In this document: positions 1-12,070 of the stretch, one piece after another
How the letters are laid out: every line of letters begins with the position of its first letter
How positions within the stretch are numbered: position 1 is the stretch's first letter
Source of the DNA: Anoplolepis gracilipes
Lineage: Eukaryota > Arthropoda > Insecta > Hymenoptera > Formicidae
Reading direction: 5' to 3'
DNA length: 64,000 nt
NCBI RefSeq assembly: GCF_047496725.1
Contig: NC_132979.1
Location: forward strand, 699,501-763,500
Made by a program: the position numbers and the translations under genes
The notes under the pieces: model-generated
Databases searched by the model: none
Seen by the model: only the letters and a program-made list of their open reading frames with translations
Told to the model about the DNA's origin: nothing

Positions 1-745
1 CAAAGTGCTGGATTTACCACAACTCTCTGATTCCTGGCAAGTTTTAGGTTTCGCATCCCTTCGATGACGATAATCAGATAACGTTAAGAATCGTTGCATA
101 TTACACCCTCTACGATAATATTTCGTCCTTTGTCCCTTAATCTCATTATATTAAGTTTTATAGTGCTATGTCTTCTAATAAAACTTCTTTTCAAATAAAT
201 TAATTAAAGAAATTGATATATTTTTAATCAACTACTATTATTTGTATAGTGTGTTTGAGTTAAGTGTATACATATATACACTCAGTTCTTTAAGTACTAG
301 AGTTGTAAAAAAATGTTTTGAAAATAAAAGTTATTTTATTTGAGAATTTACTACTGATTAAAACAAAAATTTTTAATTGTTTTTTTTAATGCTGCTTATA
401 ATTGTATATATATTTCACTACGGATTACTAATATATTTTCTGACAAATTTGTGACGTGTGCAATAAAGTGAGATTTTTAATAGTCGTTCGTAAGATGTTA
501 TGATTTGTTTTAAGGTATAGTTAAAAATACTAGGTAAAAGTAAAACAAAGAAAACCACAATCTCTTGTCGTAAAAACTATCATGGACAATATTTAAAAAA
601 ATGTGTATTTTATTAAAAGTTACTTTATAGAGATCTTCTTAAACAAAATAATTTTATATTTGATACATTTTCTTATAATACTCTATTATTTAAAAAAATA
701 ATTGAATGTGTATACTTAAAGAAAACATATTGTACATGTATGTAC

Positions 746-795
<50 letters not shown>

Positions 796-2249
796 TAACT
801 AAAAAAGACAATAGTGTACTAGATATGAGAATTGAAAAAATCTTTGATAATACACTAATAAGAGAATTAATTTATACCAAAAATGACATCGCAATATATA
901 TATATATATATATATATAAAGATGCCCGGACTAATCGATACTGCTTGTTAGTTTTGCCTCTACATCAGTCAGTACATATTTACTTGTGTATGACTTCGTG
1001 CTTGATGTATCCTTCGTATCGCGGTATGGTATTGCGCCACTATACACCTAAATTGCCATGCGCATGTTTAAGCTTCGCCGGATAGCATTGCGCGATATTG
1101 GAAATTACATTGACGCGATTCATGTTGATAGAATGTAAACCTAAATTCTCTCTCTCACATTTAATAGAGTGTATTATGTAATATTGCATTCTCTGAAATA
1201 CTTTTGAGAACTTCAACCGCCTGAGATTGCATTAAATTATTTTTGTCATATATTTATATTTAAATGCAATCACAAAGAGAAGAAAAAGTAACCCTCATTA
1301 GTCACACATTTTTTTGCTTTGCTCCTGGCTCCTGATCATATGTGGATCACAATGTCTTGTCGCAATTTTAGCCGTTTCAAAGTCATTGACAAAATCTACA
1401 CAATATATATATATATTCCTTTGACATTTATAGAAAATAATCATTATGCAACAAAATTTTAAAAATAAATTTTACACATTAATTAATTTAAATTTTAATA
1501 AGTTAAAAGTTTTAATTGTTTTAATTATTACGATTAAAGTCTTTTAAGAATAAAATATCGACAGAGTTAAAATGATTCATATGTGATCTTTAAGGATTAA
1601 GAAATTTGCTAGTTTTTATTATTTTTTTATTATAAAACGCTCTTTAAAAATTTTTTTCAATTTAAATTTTTAAACGCGTAAAAAAACATGCGCGTTTGAG
1701 AAATGTCAAATCTGACAAAGCATGAGGATTCGACGAGGGGGATTTTCACCGAATAATTCATCATTCGCTGACTGACAAGATTAGGCTACAACGTTTGGGC
1801 TTGCTGGGATGGTCCAGCTGTGTTACGGTCGAAAAAAGTTTAACTAGACGAAATGCGGACAAAGATTATCGGTATAATACCGAGCTTAGAGATGAGATTA
1901 GACGCGGAAAGGGCGCGAGACTGACGACACGAAAGATGGATGGCGACAGAAAAAGGCAACTCGCAGGCACGTCTGCCGTTGAAAAGCTGAAAATCCTGAT
2001 TCGACTGAGCGCGAATGCTCGAGCGAGCTCGTAAAAAGCACACGCGGAACGGCCAGGAAATCCTTTGGTCGCGCCATTAACGGTGATTTCTCCTTAAGCT
2101 CCGCCAATCCTCTTCCCTCTAGTCGATGTCAACTCCATTTCGACTAATCAAGCCGTCATTCACACATCGATCATTCGAGCCGTGATGTGCCGTTTTATTG
2201 TCAGACAGCTCCACCACATTCAGTGTCGCATTTAACAATAAATTCGATT
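1..2249. other. Intergenic, AT-rich, no gene recognised
   Basis: AT-rich with a (TA)n tract. Positions 1720-2230 are more GC- and CpG-rich and open for 60-80 codons in several frames on both strands, but no frame resembles a known protein. AATAAA at about 2238 (+ strand) could end an unknown transcript. Confidence 0.5.
747..792. repeat. (TA)n microsatellite
   Basis: About 22 TA units. A shorter (TA)n lies at 893-917. Confidence 0.95.
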
Positions 2250-4280
2250 GTTTTAATCTTAATTTTGAAGACCGTCATTCATTAAAAATCGGTACGTGAT
2301 ATTTATTGAAATTACTTTGTTAATTCTCTCATTTATATATATTTCTTTTTAAATAAAATTATAATCTTCTCATCTCTGTTATTTTATTTATTTTCATTTT
2401 TAAATTAATTATTGAATATTTAGAATAATCAATTGATTGAAGAATTGTTTAACTATAAAAAAAGGATTTTAGTTAATTTATAGCATCTATAAATTATATT
2501 CAAAATTATTTTAATAAATAGAAATCTTAAATTTCTTTCAAAGTAAAAAAATTACATTTGATTTCGATCTAAAAATTGATTAATAATAGAAACTGTTGCG
2601 TCTCACCTTTACCAAGAATTTTTATTTCGAGATACATAGAAATAATATTTCAGGTTTTAAAATTTGAATTTTGAACATCGTCATTCATTAAAAATCGGTA
2701 TGTGATGTTTATTGAAATTACTTTGTTAATTCTCTCATTTATATATATTTCTTTTTAAATAAAATTATAATCTTCTCATCTCTGTTATTTTATTTATTTT
2801 CATTTTTAAATTAATTATTGAATATTTAGAATAATCAATTGATTGAAGAATTGTTTAACTATAAAAAAAGGATTTTAGTTAATTTATAGCATCTATAAAT
2901 TATATTCAAAATTATTTTAATAAATAGAAATCTTAAATTTCTTTCAAAGTAAAAAAATTACATTTGATTTCGATCTAAAAATTGATTAATAATAGAAACT
3001 GTTGCGTCTCACCTTTACCAAGAATTTTTATTTCGAGATACATAGAAATAATATTTCAGGTTTTAAAATTTGAATTTTGAACATCGTCATTCATTAAAAA
3101 TCGGTATGTGATGTTTATTGAAATTACTTTGTTAATTCTCTCATTTATATATATTTCTTTTTAAATAAAATTATAATCTTCTCATCTCTGTTATTTTATT
3201 TATTTTCATTTTTAAATTAATTATTGAATATTTAGAATAATCAATTGATTGAAGAATTGTTTAACTATAAAAAAAGGATTTTAGTTAATTTATAGCATCT
3301 ATAAATTATATTCAAAATTATTTTAATAAATAGAAATCTTAAATTTCTTTCAAAGTAAAAAAATTACATTTGATTTCGATCTAAAAATTGATTAATAATA
3401 GAAACTGTTGCGTCTCACCTTTACCAAGAATTTTTATTTCGAGATACATAGAAATAATATTTCAGGTTTTAAAATTTGAATTTTGAACATCGTCATTCAT
3501 TAAAAATCGGTACGTGATGTTTATTGAAATTACTTTGTTAATTCTCTCATTTATATATATTTCTTTTTAAATAAAATTATAATCTTCTCATCTCTGTTAT
3601 TTTATTTATTTTCATTTTTAAATTAATTATTGAATATTTAGAATAATCAATTGATTGAAGAATTGATTAACTATAAAAAAAGGATTTTAGTTAATTCATA
3701 GCATTTATAAATTATATTTAAAATTATTTTAATAAATAGAAATCTTAAATTTCTTTCAAAGTAAAAAAATTACATTTGATTTCGATCTAAAAATTGATTA
3801 ATAATAGAAACTGTTGCGTCTCACCTTTACCAAGAATTTTTATTTCGAGATACATAGAAATAATATTTCAGGTTTTAAAATTTGAATTTTGAACATCGTC
3901 ATTCATTAAAAATCGGTATGTGATGTTTATTGAAATTACTTTGTTAATTCTCTTATTTATATATATTTCTTTTTAAATAAAATTATAATCTCCTCATCTC
4001 TGTTATTTTATTTATTTTCATTTTTAAATTAATTATTGAATATTTAGAATAATCAATTGATTGAAGAATTGTTTAACTATAAAAAAAAGGATTTTAGTTA
4101 ATTCAAAATTATTTTAATAAATATAAATCTTAAATTTCTTTCAAAGTAAAAAAATTACATTTAATTTTAATCTAAAAAACTTACATTTAATTTCAATCTA
4201 AAAATTGATTAATAATGTTGCGTCTCACTTTTACCAAGAATTGTTCGAGATACATAAAAATAATGTTTCAGGTTTTAAAA
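2250..4280. repeat. 406-bp tandem array, about five copies
   Basis: The anchor ATTAAAAATCGGTA occurs at 2281, 2687, 3093, 3499 and 3905, each exactly 406 bases apart. Copies 2-4 are nearly identical by eye; copy 1 starts divergently, and the last copy has small deletions and a local duplication near 4150-4200. Strongly AT-rich, no ORF. A recent satellite-like expansion. Confidence 0.95.
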
Positions 4281-4502
4281 TACATAACAATATCTAGATA
4301 AATGTAGTGATATCTCCTTACGCATTATAATTTTCTAATATACTTCATAAAAATGTGTCATAACAATAAGAGTAATGCTAGAGATGCGTGAAGGAGATCG
4401 TGACGCGCATGGACTGGCAGGGAACATTTTCAAGACGCGTCGTGGAAGGAAGCCAAATCGCGGAAGGAAACCAACCGCTGTCTAATGTAATTATGCGTGC
4501 GT

Positions 4503-4673
4503 TTAGCGTACTCTCACGATACCACCATTTCCGACGACAGCCTGATGCGTGCCTGAATAAAAAGATCCATATGGCGGTCTATATATCGGTCCCAGACCCA
4601 CTCCCACCAGTCCCGGATTCGTGGCTATGATCGGAAACGTGGGATTGATCGAATTAATCGGCCTCACCATGAC
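4503..4673 (-). CDS. Possible last exon of the cuticular protein
   Basis: Acceptor TTGTACAG before 4673, then VMVRPINSINPTFPIIATNP, GLVGVGLGPIYRPPYGSFYS, GTHQAVVGNGGIVRVR and TAA (4503-4505). The composition (Gly, Pro, Val, Tyr; no charged clusters) fits a cuticle-protein tail, and phase 0 fits exon 3. Conservation could not be tested. Confidence 0.5.
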   Translation of the reverse strand, partial: VMVRPINSINPTFPIIATNPGLVGVGLGPIYRPPYGSFYSGTHQAVVGNGGIVRVR

Positions 4674-4903
4674 CTGTACAATCGTAAACAATCGTACAAC
4701 ATACATGCTTTTGATTCCTCGATTTAATTTGCAGCATCTTTCGTCGCGCGAGATATCGTGCCATTTTCTTCGTGAGAGGAAAAGTCACCTCGAAATTGAT
4801 AGAGGTGATCATCCACTATCTTTCTCGTTTTCTCTCTCGCAGAGATTTAATGGACTGTGCAAAAGAGAGCGCGGTTAAGAGTAACCGGATTATATATACC
4901 GAC

Positions 4904-5158
4904 CTGGACCGGAAACGGGCGAACTGCAACGGCAATCGGCGCCTGTACAACGGCGGTGGTGACGTCAGGACGTAGAATCGTGTTAATACCGGTGATGGGA
5001 TCGGTTGGGTAGGATGGGTAGGCTGGGTAGGGTGGGTAGAGTGGGAAGGTTGGGAAGGTTGGGAAGGGGAGGAGACGTCGGACACCGTTGGGTTCGATTA
5101 AGTTGTAACTTCCCTCGACTGCGTCGCCGTTCCGGGCCTCCCATCTGCGCCTTGCCGC
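4904..5158 (-). CDS. Cuticular protein exon 3: RR domain core with tripeptide insert
   Basis: Acceptor TTTTCCTAG before 5158. WEARNGDAVEGSYNLIEPNG is the RR consensus core. NGVRR is followed not by the expected TVEYTADP but by repeated P-x-aromatic triplets, then TDPITGINTILR, which matches the end of the domain. The donor CAG-GTCGGT after 4904 is weak; the frame stays open to TAA at 4847-4849. Confidence 0.65.
5006..5068 (-). repeat. 9-bp coding minisatellite, 7 units
   Basis: Seven tandem 9-bp units on the + strand (TGGGTAGGA, TGGGTAGGC, TGGGTAGGG, TGGGTAGAG, then three TGGGAAGGT-type). On the minus strand they encode P-x-(F/Y) tripeptides inside the RR domain of the cuticular gene. GGG runs give the + strand G-quadruplex potential. 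Confidence 0.9.
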
Positions 5159-5998
5159 CTAGGAAAAGTACGTGTTTATAATACTCAAATAAAAGCCAGT
5201 TCCACGTTCATTGTTTCATTTAAGTTCCGCGAACGGAACCCCGGAAATTTCTATAATTTGATAGAAACCCTCCACCCCCTCCCCGACAACAAATAACCGA
5301 ATTAAATGGTATCGACAGGAATTTACTTTGCGAATTCGATAACATCGTTCAAACTCAACTTCCTTTTAATTACAAAGTCCGTCTCGTAAATCTAAATATC
5401 CCTTTCGAAGATTTAAGGGCCCAGTCTACTCTAGAAAGTAAAAAGCATCGATTTTTTTTTTATATTTTCCAAAATAAAAGAGAATACTTTTTTAGGCATA
5501 TTGATCTTAAAATTTAAAATTTAAAATTATAATTCATAATTATTATTTTTCTTATCTTCAAGAAATGAATAAATTTCAGCAGAATTAAAATAACAATTTC
5601 AATATAATATTTCATACATATGCTACAGAGAATAAAATTAAACCGGTCAACTAGAACAGATCAAAATTTCAATACTCTTCAAAAAAATTCCTAAAATTTA
5701 TCAATTTTTTACACTGCTAATGAACTGTATTCTTAATCGAGCGCTATCATTGATTTTTAATATGGTTTTAACTTTAGCATATTTTTAATTCTATCGAGAA
5801 TCATTACATCTTCAATTCCTAAAATTTAATAATTTTTTTAAGCGACAAATATTTATACATAAATAATTTTCCTTGGAGTCGACTTGGACGCTGTATTTTT
5901 AGATGAACGATCAGAATTATATCCATTTAGTTTCGAGATATCCTAATTAAAATTAAACGGTCTATAAATATCTAGAAATGGTATTGCAAGGATGTTAC

Positions 5999-6165
5999 CA
6001 CCATCAGCCATGCTATAACCGAAGCTATATCGGGGATGCGCATTGTAGTTTTCGGCTGTGATAACTGTCGCCGGCTGTTGCGGAGACAGCTACTGCGATT
6101 GTACCTGGACCTGGATCAGTTTTGGCACGGGCGATGGCCACTAAGGCGGCGAAATAACCGATAAT
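5999..6165 (-). CDS. Cuticular protein exon 2: signal peptide and RR domain start
   Basis: Acceptor GATACACAG before 6165; donor GGTAACA after 5999 (a second GT three bases upstream is also possible). IIGYFAALVAIARA reads in one frame and PATVITAENYNAHPRYSFGY in the next. Length 167 nt is one more than the phase 0 to phase 1 exon needs. Confidence 0.7.
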
Positions 6166-6537
6166 CTGTGTATCAAGAAGGAAATATCAGATATCGTCGA
6201 CATCCTGGGTGGTTAACTCAAATATGCGGTTTCAACTAATACCGCTGATATTCGGGTCAGATGCATCGTAACAATTTCATTGAAGCTGCAATGAAATATA
6301 ATTACACCTTACATCCAATAGAATCATATTTAAGTTATATTTTTTCTAAAATATAAAAACGACAAAAATTAATTTATTAAATTTGTTTATCAGTTTACTA
6401 TAGTCTTATTAAAAAAACAAATTATTATTGACAAATTATTATTATAGCTTATGAAAAAAAAAATTAATAAATCAACGCAAATTAAATCGAATAAAAATTA
6501 ACAAGTAATAAGTAGTAAGAAACAAATAATAGAATAC

Positions 6538-6549
6538 TTTATAAGACAT
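6538..6549 (-). CDS. Cuticular protein exon 1 (four codons)
   Basis: ATG TCT TAT AAA followed by GTATTC. Phase-0 joining to the signal-peptide exon gives MSYKIIGYFAALVAIARA, a normal secretion signal. Very short 12-nt first coding exons are a hallmark of insect cuticle genes. Confidence 0.65.
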
Positions 6550-6588
6550 GATGATCACCGACAAGTTTGCGTATACTCGATATTCCTT

Positions 6589-6632
6589 GAACTGACTGCA
6601 TGTGTTACACGACTTGGAGACTAGATTTTATA
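6589..6632 (-). promoter_or_regulatory. Core promoter of the cuticular protein gene
   Basis: TATAAAA at 6626-6632 (minus strand) is followed by a TCAGTTC initiator match at 6589-6595 and then by the ATG at 6549, giving a 5' UTR of about 45-50 nt. TATA-to-initiator spacing is about 39 nt, somewhat long, so the true start may lie nearer 6600. Confidence 0.5.
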
Positions 6633-6649
6633 CCAGTCGTGTTGGACCG

Positions 6650-9600
6650 TCCCCGCCCTTGCATCTCTATATCTTCCCACCCCACTCTCGTCGGGGTCAG
6701 TACGTGCATTACTCTATCCGGATTACAGATAAAGTATAACGTACGCCAATGTAGAATTGCGATATTACATATCGCTGAAAATTCCAAAGAATGTCATGTG
6801 AACAGAAGAGTACAAATATATCTAATAAAAAAGGAGAGCCTTCTATTCAATTTAAAATTCTCTCGAGAGTTAATATTTCCTCAGTAAAATTAAAACCGAA
6901 CACGTGGAACTTCGATCCGAACGGGTTAAATTTTTGCATTATATATATTTGTTTTCAGTACCGATATCGTTTTCGAGGCATAACTAATTTTATCTAATAA
7001 AATGATATGACAGGAAACAGAATGAAACAATTAAAAAACCATGAATTTACCTACTAATAAAAAACACAAATCAAGCCATTTAATGCATTCTAAATTCCAC
7101 GAGAAATTTAATTTCTCGAGATTCCAGCTTTATTTCAGTGGAATAATTAAAACCGTTATAAGAAAAAACATAATTATAAAATAAAAAAATGTTTTAACTG
7201 TTTTCTGATGATATTCAAATCAGGAATTTAATTTCGCGAAAAGATACTGTCGCGATTATGTCCAATTCAATTATTACTTATAGATTATTAAAACCTAATC
7301 TCCTTGTAATTTTTTAAACTAAATTAAATTAAATTATATTTTAATACGATCACGAAGGTCTTGTGGAGCAACCAGTCGACCTGTAATCAAATGTTCATCA
7401 TGATCAAAGTGGTCCAGCTAAAACAATCACACGCTAAAAGAATGATCATATTATTCAGTAAAAGGCTTCGTTTACAATAGAGTCGTAAGTCTCAAGTCGT
7501 AAAAAATTAACCAATCACAGTTAAATTTAAAGAAGAATAATCGAATCAGATTGATTAATTTCTTACGACTTACAACTCTATCGTAGACGAGTTGTCACCT
7601 ATTGCTGATTAAAGCTAATAATTGATGCCATTGCGACATATTGAGTAAGGAAATCTCGTTTTTATTAGTCGAGGATTGTTGTCAGGCCGACTTTTGATTA
7701 AATGCTGGTATATACTATTATATATACTATTATATATGTGCGCTTTATATGAGTCTAGTAGAGTAACTCGAGGATCCACTCGAGGAATCGTATGCTCATA
7801 TCAGTAATTCTACCTGCGTTAATTCACAATATTTAGTTGTGTACATGATATTGAGTGTCTAAATACTCGCGTGTGTGTGTTCGATCCATGACACGTAAGA
7901 AAAAAATTGGACCGACTGTATGTACATATATACTATATATGAACATTTCATTACAAAAAATGTAACGTTGGATAATTAATCAGGGATTTGCTAACTCATT
8001 TTTTCCACAAAAATTAATTAATTAATTTACTTTATTATATTATGTTAACAGACTTTTCTTTTATATATAAAAAAAAGTATATACAAAAGTATTTATTTGT
8101 ACAGCTGCTTTCTTCGCGGTACATTTATAAAATCAAAAATAAAATCGTTATATATATATATATAATGTAATCCACGTGCAAGAACATAAATATATGTGAA
8201 AATAATAAAATAAAAATATTTGAAAATTATTGAGAACTCTCAAAAATAAAAAAAAATAAAAAATAAAATGTTTTATATATATTCTATGTAATCCACATAC
8301 AAAAAAATATGAAATAAAATATTTTAAAAGTAATTAAAAATTCTCGAACATTGGAAAAATATCAAGAAAATGTAATCAGCAAAGAAATGAAACAAACTAA
8401 TTTTAAGAATAGTCAATAATTAAACTCTCCAAGTCAAAGTATCAAGAGAATATATATTAATTAGGTACTATATAATTAGCATATAAATAAACATTCCATG
8501 TAGTGTAATATTTCAAAAACTCTTTATTTATTATAAATCTTCCTTTTTTTTTTACACACTTCATAATAGTTCACATTTATGCAAGACTGTAATCCAAAAA
8601 ATACTTTGCATTCATTACAATAATAAGTCATCCGATTTTCGTATCAATGTTTCTTTAATATTTTCCCCTGTTGGCTTATTACACACAGCATGGATTACAG
8701 TCAATCCAATTATTTCTTACGTTCATAGTTCGATCGCTGATGCGGATGCAGTGGCTTCATTATATATAGAAATATTGTGTTTCATATTCCGGATATGAAG
8801 AATTAAATGTTCACCAAAGCTATATCTGATAAAGAGAATGGCCAGATCTCGGAGTCATAACATTAGATAAAACGACTATGTGCAAGCGTTCTGTCTTTTT
8901 TCAACTATTATACCGTTTACTACTATATATTTTTTTTAAACTTAAAATATATTACTTACATCTCTCTAAACGTTTATTTTGTATATTATTAAAAAATTCC
9001 AAAGCCTATGACATCTTGTAACAGTATGGAATAATTATTACATTGAACGATATCACCGATTGTTATATCTCATACCTCTTACTAAAAACTCCAAATCTAA
9101 GGCCGATTAAATTAGAGAAGGATGTAGGAGAACATACACGTACAATGTATGATAAAAGCTGTATGATAAACACTATTTTGATACTTTACACACATTTCTC
9201 TATTACACGTACCACCGATATTTCGTGTCTCGTCTTAGCATTCAGCAAAAATATACCGATTACAACTGATCATATTTTTACGCATCGTGAAAATGTAAAT
9301 CCAGAGTGTTGTAAAAAGTGCAAAAAATTTGTTTAGATGTAAAAATGTACCTTCGTGTAAATTACATGTCTACAAGTCACAGGAGAACCTCAACGAGAGA
9401 CTTGATAAGCTTTATTAGCGAAGCATGCGCACGCAAAGCTGTCATCTTTTCCGCCAAATCCTCTCAAAATGTATCTGCTTGATATTATACATTGCATCCT
9501 GCCAGTTAAGACTAAAGGAATTGTGTTGGCACGTTATCCTCATTTGGGAAAATCCTATCCGTTCTCGCATAATCTTGTAATGCAGCTAAGTAGCCAAAAC

Positions 9601-11907
9601 TCGATGCAGAAATGTAATCAACGACGGAAATTTGTATCCCGATGACAGCGATATTTGAATTAGAAAATACAAACTTGAAAAAAATACGCATTAAAATATT
9701 ATATACACATTTTTACATGGAGTGTTTTACAACACTCGCTTAGGAAATGAAAAGAAAATCGGGAGTTGAGTCTTTATTGAAATATGTCAGGTGTGTGCGT
9801 ACCTGTTATATTTTTCTTTTTGTCACTGCATTATTATTATTATTAGAATCGATACAGCACTTCTCGGTATGTGGAAAAGAAACAAAAAATCGTACCTTGA
9901 GAAGTTGTTAATAAGATTAATCGCATTTACGTAATATTTATAAGAGGGCAGCGAGTCATATCTCGTTATATTAATCGCATCTAAAAATATACATGTAAAA
10001 AAAATGGAAATGTCTTTTTTCAGAGTTTCTCTTTTTTTACCCGTCACCGAACAGGCCACTTCGCGCAACGGAATATATTTTACTTAGCTATATTCACACA
10101 ATTTACTCTTTCTCTTTTTTTTTTAGTATTTTAACGCTGTTAGGTATGTTCCTTCGAACTCTTAAATCTCTCGCGTTAATCAATTGTAATTATTAATAAT
10201 TATTGTATACAATTATATAATTAAATATAATTATAATTATATATAATTATATATGATATATATTATATATAATTATATAATAATTATTTTTCAATTATTA
10301 TTAATCATTAATAAATCGATTCGCAAACGTGTAACAAAAGCGGGTCGCAAGTTAATCCTGAAGCGGATGCATAGATGACACACTTGCCACTCAACTTTTT
10401 CACTTAAAATTCCCTTAAATTTATTAATTAAGTAATCTTTTATAATGTAATATATAGAATATATTATAGAATAATTTTATATTTAATATAATTATTATAT
10501 AATTCCGATTATAATATATTATAATATATTATAACGCTTGAAAAACAGCACCAAAATTGACATATATAAAAGATTTAAGAGATTAATTTAGAATAGTTAT
10601 AGAATTGCGATTTTTAGATGCGACCGCTCGAGGAAAAACTTTTGCGTAATATATATCATAAATTTACATACATTTGTGTGTGATTATGTCATGGGTTTTT
10701 TTTACAAAACCATGAGATATTCCGTTTCGCAAGAACATAAATACGTCAAAATATTTCTCAAAGCAATATATTAGTCCTTAAAGAAAATTTTATAATCAAA
10801 ATGGCTTGATTGCAACTTAATGGTTTTCTCTCTCTATTGGTCATATAACATACAAAAGAAACAAAAAAAAATTATCTTTCATTCGAATTTAACAAAAATA
10901 TATGACTGATTAAAGATTTTATAATTCCATTTGCGAAACGGATAACAAAAATAAATGTTGAATCATAATCTAAAAACGCGCGCATACAGTTGATTTTTGT
11001 TTTTTTAACAAATGCGCATTAGACGTTGATTACGTCGTATAACTAATACAAATATATAAGTCAAGCAAGAATATTGAATAAATTAATGTCTTCAAGTGTG
11101 TACAATTTGCTCAATATCAGAAGTCAAAAATCTCATCGAGAAAACGCTCGATGATTTACACGACATATAAAACACGCAAAGGTATGCGTGCGACAAATGA
11201 GCAAATTATGCTATATTATAAAAGTAGTTACAGGCAACTAATTATATTTCAAAAACACAATAAGCGTAATTATAATACATATATATCGCTGATTTCTTTT
11301 TTTTCTTTTTACGTTAAAATCTTTTCAATATAGTATTGTCCTTATCGAGAAAGCAGCGAAGATATTGTTGTGTATCTCGCTTAAATATTTTCAGTTATAT
11401 AGCATTACCCTGCACTTTCGGTAATACCGAGATTTAGGTATTTGTAACAATAATAATTTATGTCACTGTTATGGATTATTATAAACTAGATTTACGCTTT
11501 AAGCACTTTCTCTATGTAACGCGGGCACAAAATAAATACATTTCCCCCACAACTGTTTGTAATTCCCCTTATCCCCTAAGAGAGTATCAAATACTCGTTG
11601 GTATATCTGTATAATTTTAATGGCATTCGGTACTTGGTGAAACTCAACGAAATGCAAAGATCATATCGTAATTTCTAAATATCGTCATTTGCTTAGGAAA
11701 TTTTGATCAAGTCAAATTTGGCATTCGTATATTACACACGCACTATCGTACACGATATCTATTCATATGTTCCCTGTAATACCATGCGGCCAGCTTTATA
11801 AATTTGCGACGGGGACGTTATTTTATATTTATATAATTTTCTCGCTCAGGCATACAATATATATACGCAGATTTTTTTTTATAAGCTACGCGTATTTGTT
11901 AAAAAGC
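6650..11907. other. Between cuticular gene and shot stop; includes shot 3' UTR
   Basis: AT-rich, no convincing coding ORF. The right part must hold the shot 3' UTR. Two diverged direct copies of a sequence starting ATGTAATCCAC lie near 8167 and 8286. A long AT palindromic tract lies at 10190-10310. Positions 6650-6720 hold the upstream promoter region of the cuticular gene. Confidence 0.5.
7466..7592. repeat. 127-bp imperfect inverted repeat
   Basis: The arm at 7466-7510 (TACAATAGAGTCGTAAGT and on to GTCGTAAAAAATTAA) pairs with 7553-7592 (TTAATTTCTTACGACTTACA and on to CTCTATCGTAGA), with a loop of about 45 bases. It may be a small MITE or a stem-loop. Confidence 0.6.
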
Positions 11908-12070
11908 TTATAATCGAAAGGGCGCGCGTTGATCGATCGGCGTAGGTTTTCCCTTTCGTGTACTCGGGGTCGTTCCTGACACGGACGTGTCGGAAGCCCC
12001 GGATGGCTTTCTCGATAATTTCGAGGACGGTGGTAACGGTGTGCTGGATCCACTGGACGGTGTGCGTACC
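11908..12070 (-). CDS. shot: shot last coding exon and stop
   Basis: VRTPSSGSSTPLPPSSKLSR, KPSGASDTSVSGTTPSTRKG, KPTPIDQRAPFRL then TAA (11908-11910). Acceptor TTGTTTCAG before 12070, phase 2 in. It is Ser/Thr/Pro/Lys-rich like the rest of the tail. The 3' UTR continues leftward. An ATTAAA (about 11615-11620, minus strand) and several AATAAA further left are possible poly(A) signals; none can be chosen from sequence alone. Confidence 0.88.

Larger units (their letters stand above)
4503..6549 (-). pseudogene. Cuticular protein of RR (chitin_bind_4) family, frame-broken
   Basis: An exoskeletal chitin-binding protein gene. Four pieces fit classic CPR structure: exon 1 (6538-6549) MSYK; exon 2 (5999-6165) signal peptide IIGYFAALVAIARA, then the RR start ENYNAHPRYSFGYSMADGG; exon 3 (4904-5158) GKAQ then WEARNGDAVEGSYNLIEPNG and DPITGINTILRPDVTTAVVQ; exon 4 (4503-4673) MVRPINSINPTFPII to GNGGIVRVR. 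The M-x-x-K first exon and phase-0 intron are typical of the family. Exon 2 needs a shift of one base between signal peptide and RR start (a TAG at about 6090 closes the RR frame upstream). Exon 3 has one extra base between GKAQ and WEARNGD. It is either a recent pseudogene or two assembly indels. Exon 3 might also end at its own TAA (4847-4849). Confidence 0.75.

Noticed and set aside
2250..4280. Tandem array as a CRISPR array
   Set aside because: The units are 406 bp with no repeat-spacer alternation and the context is eukaryotic; it is a satellite-type repeat.
4388..4630. 80-codon + strand ORF
   Set aside because: It lies antisense to the last cuticular exon, whose Gly/Pro/Val reading with a splice acceptor is far more protein-like.
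5006..5068. G-rich repeat as telomeric sequence
   Set aside because: Insect telomeres are TTAGG; this 9-bp unit is coding and internal to a gene.
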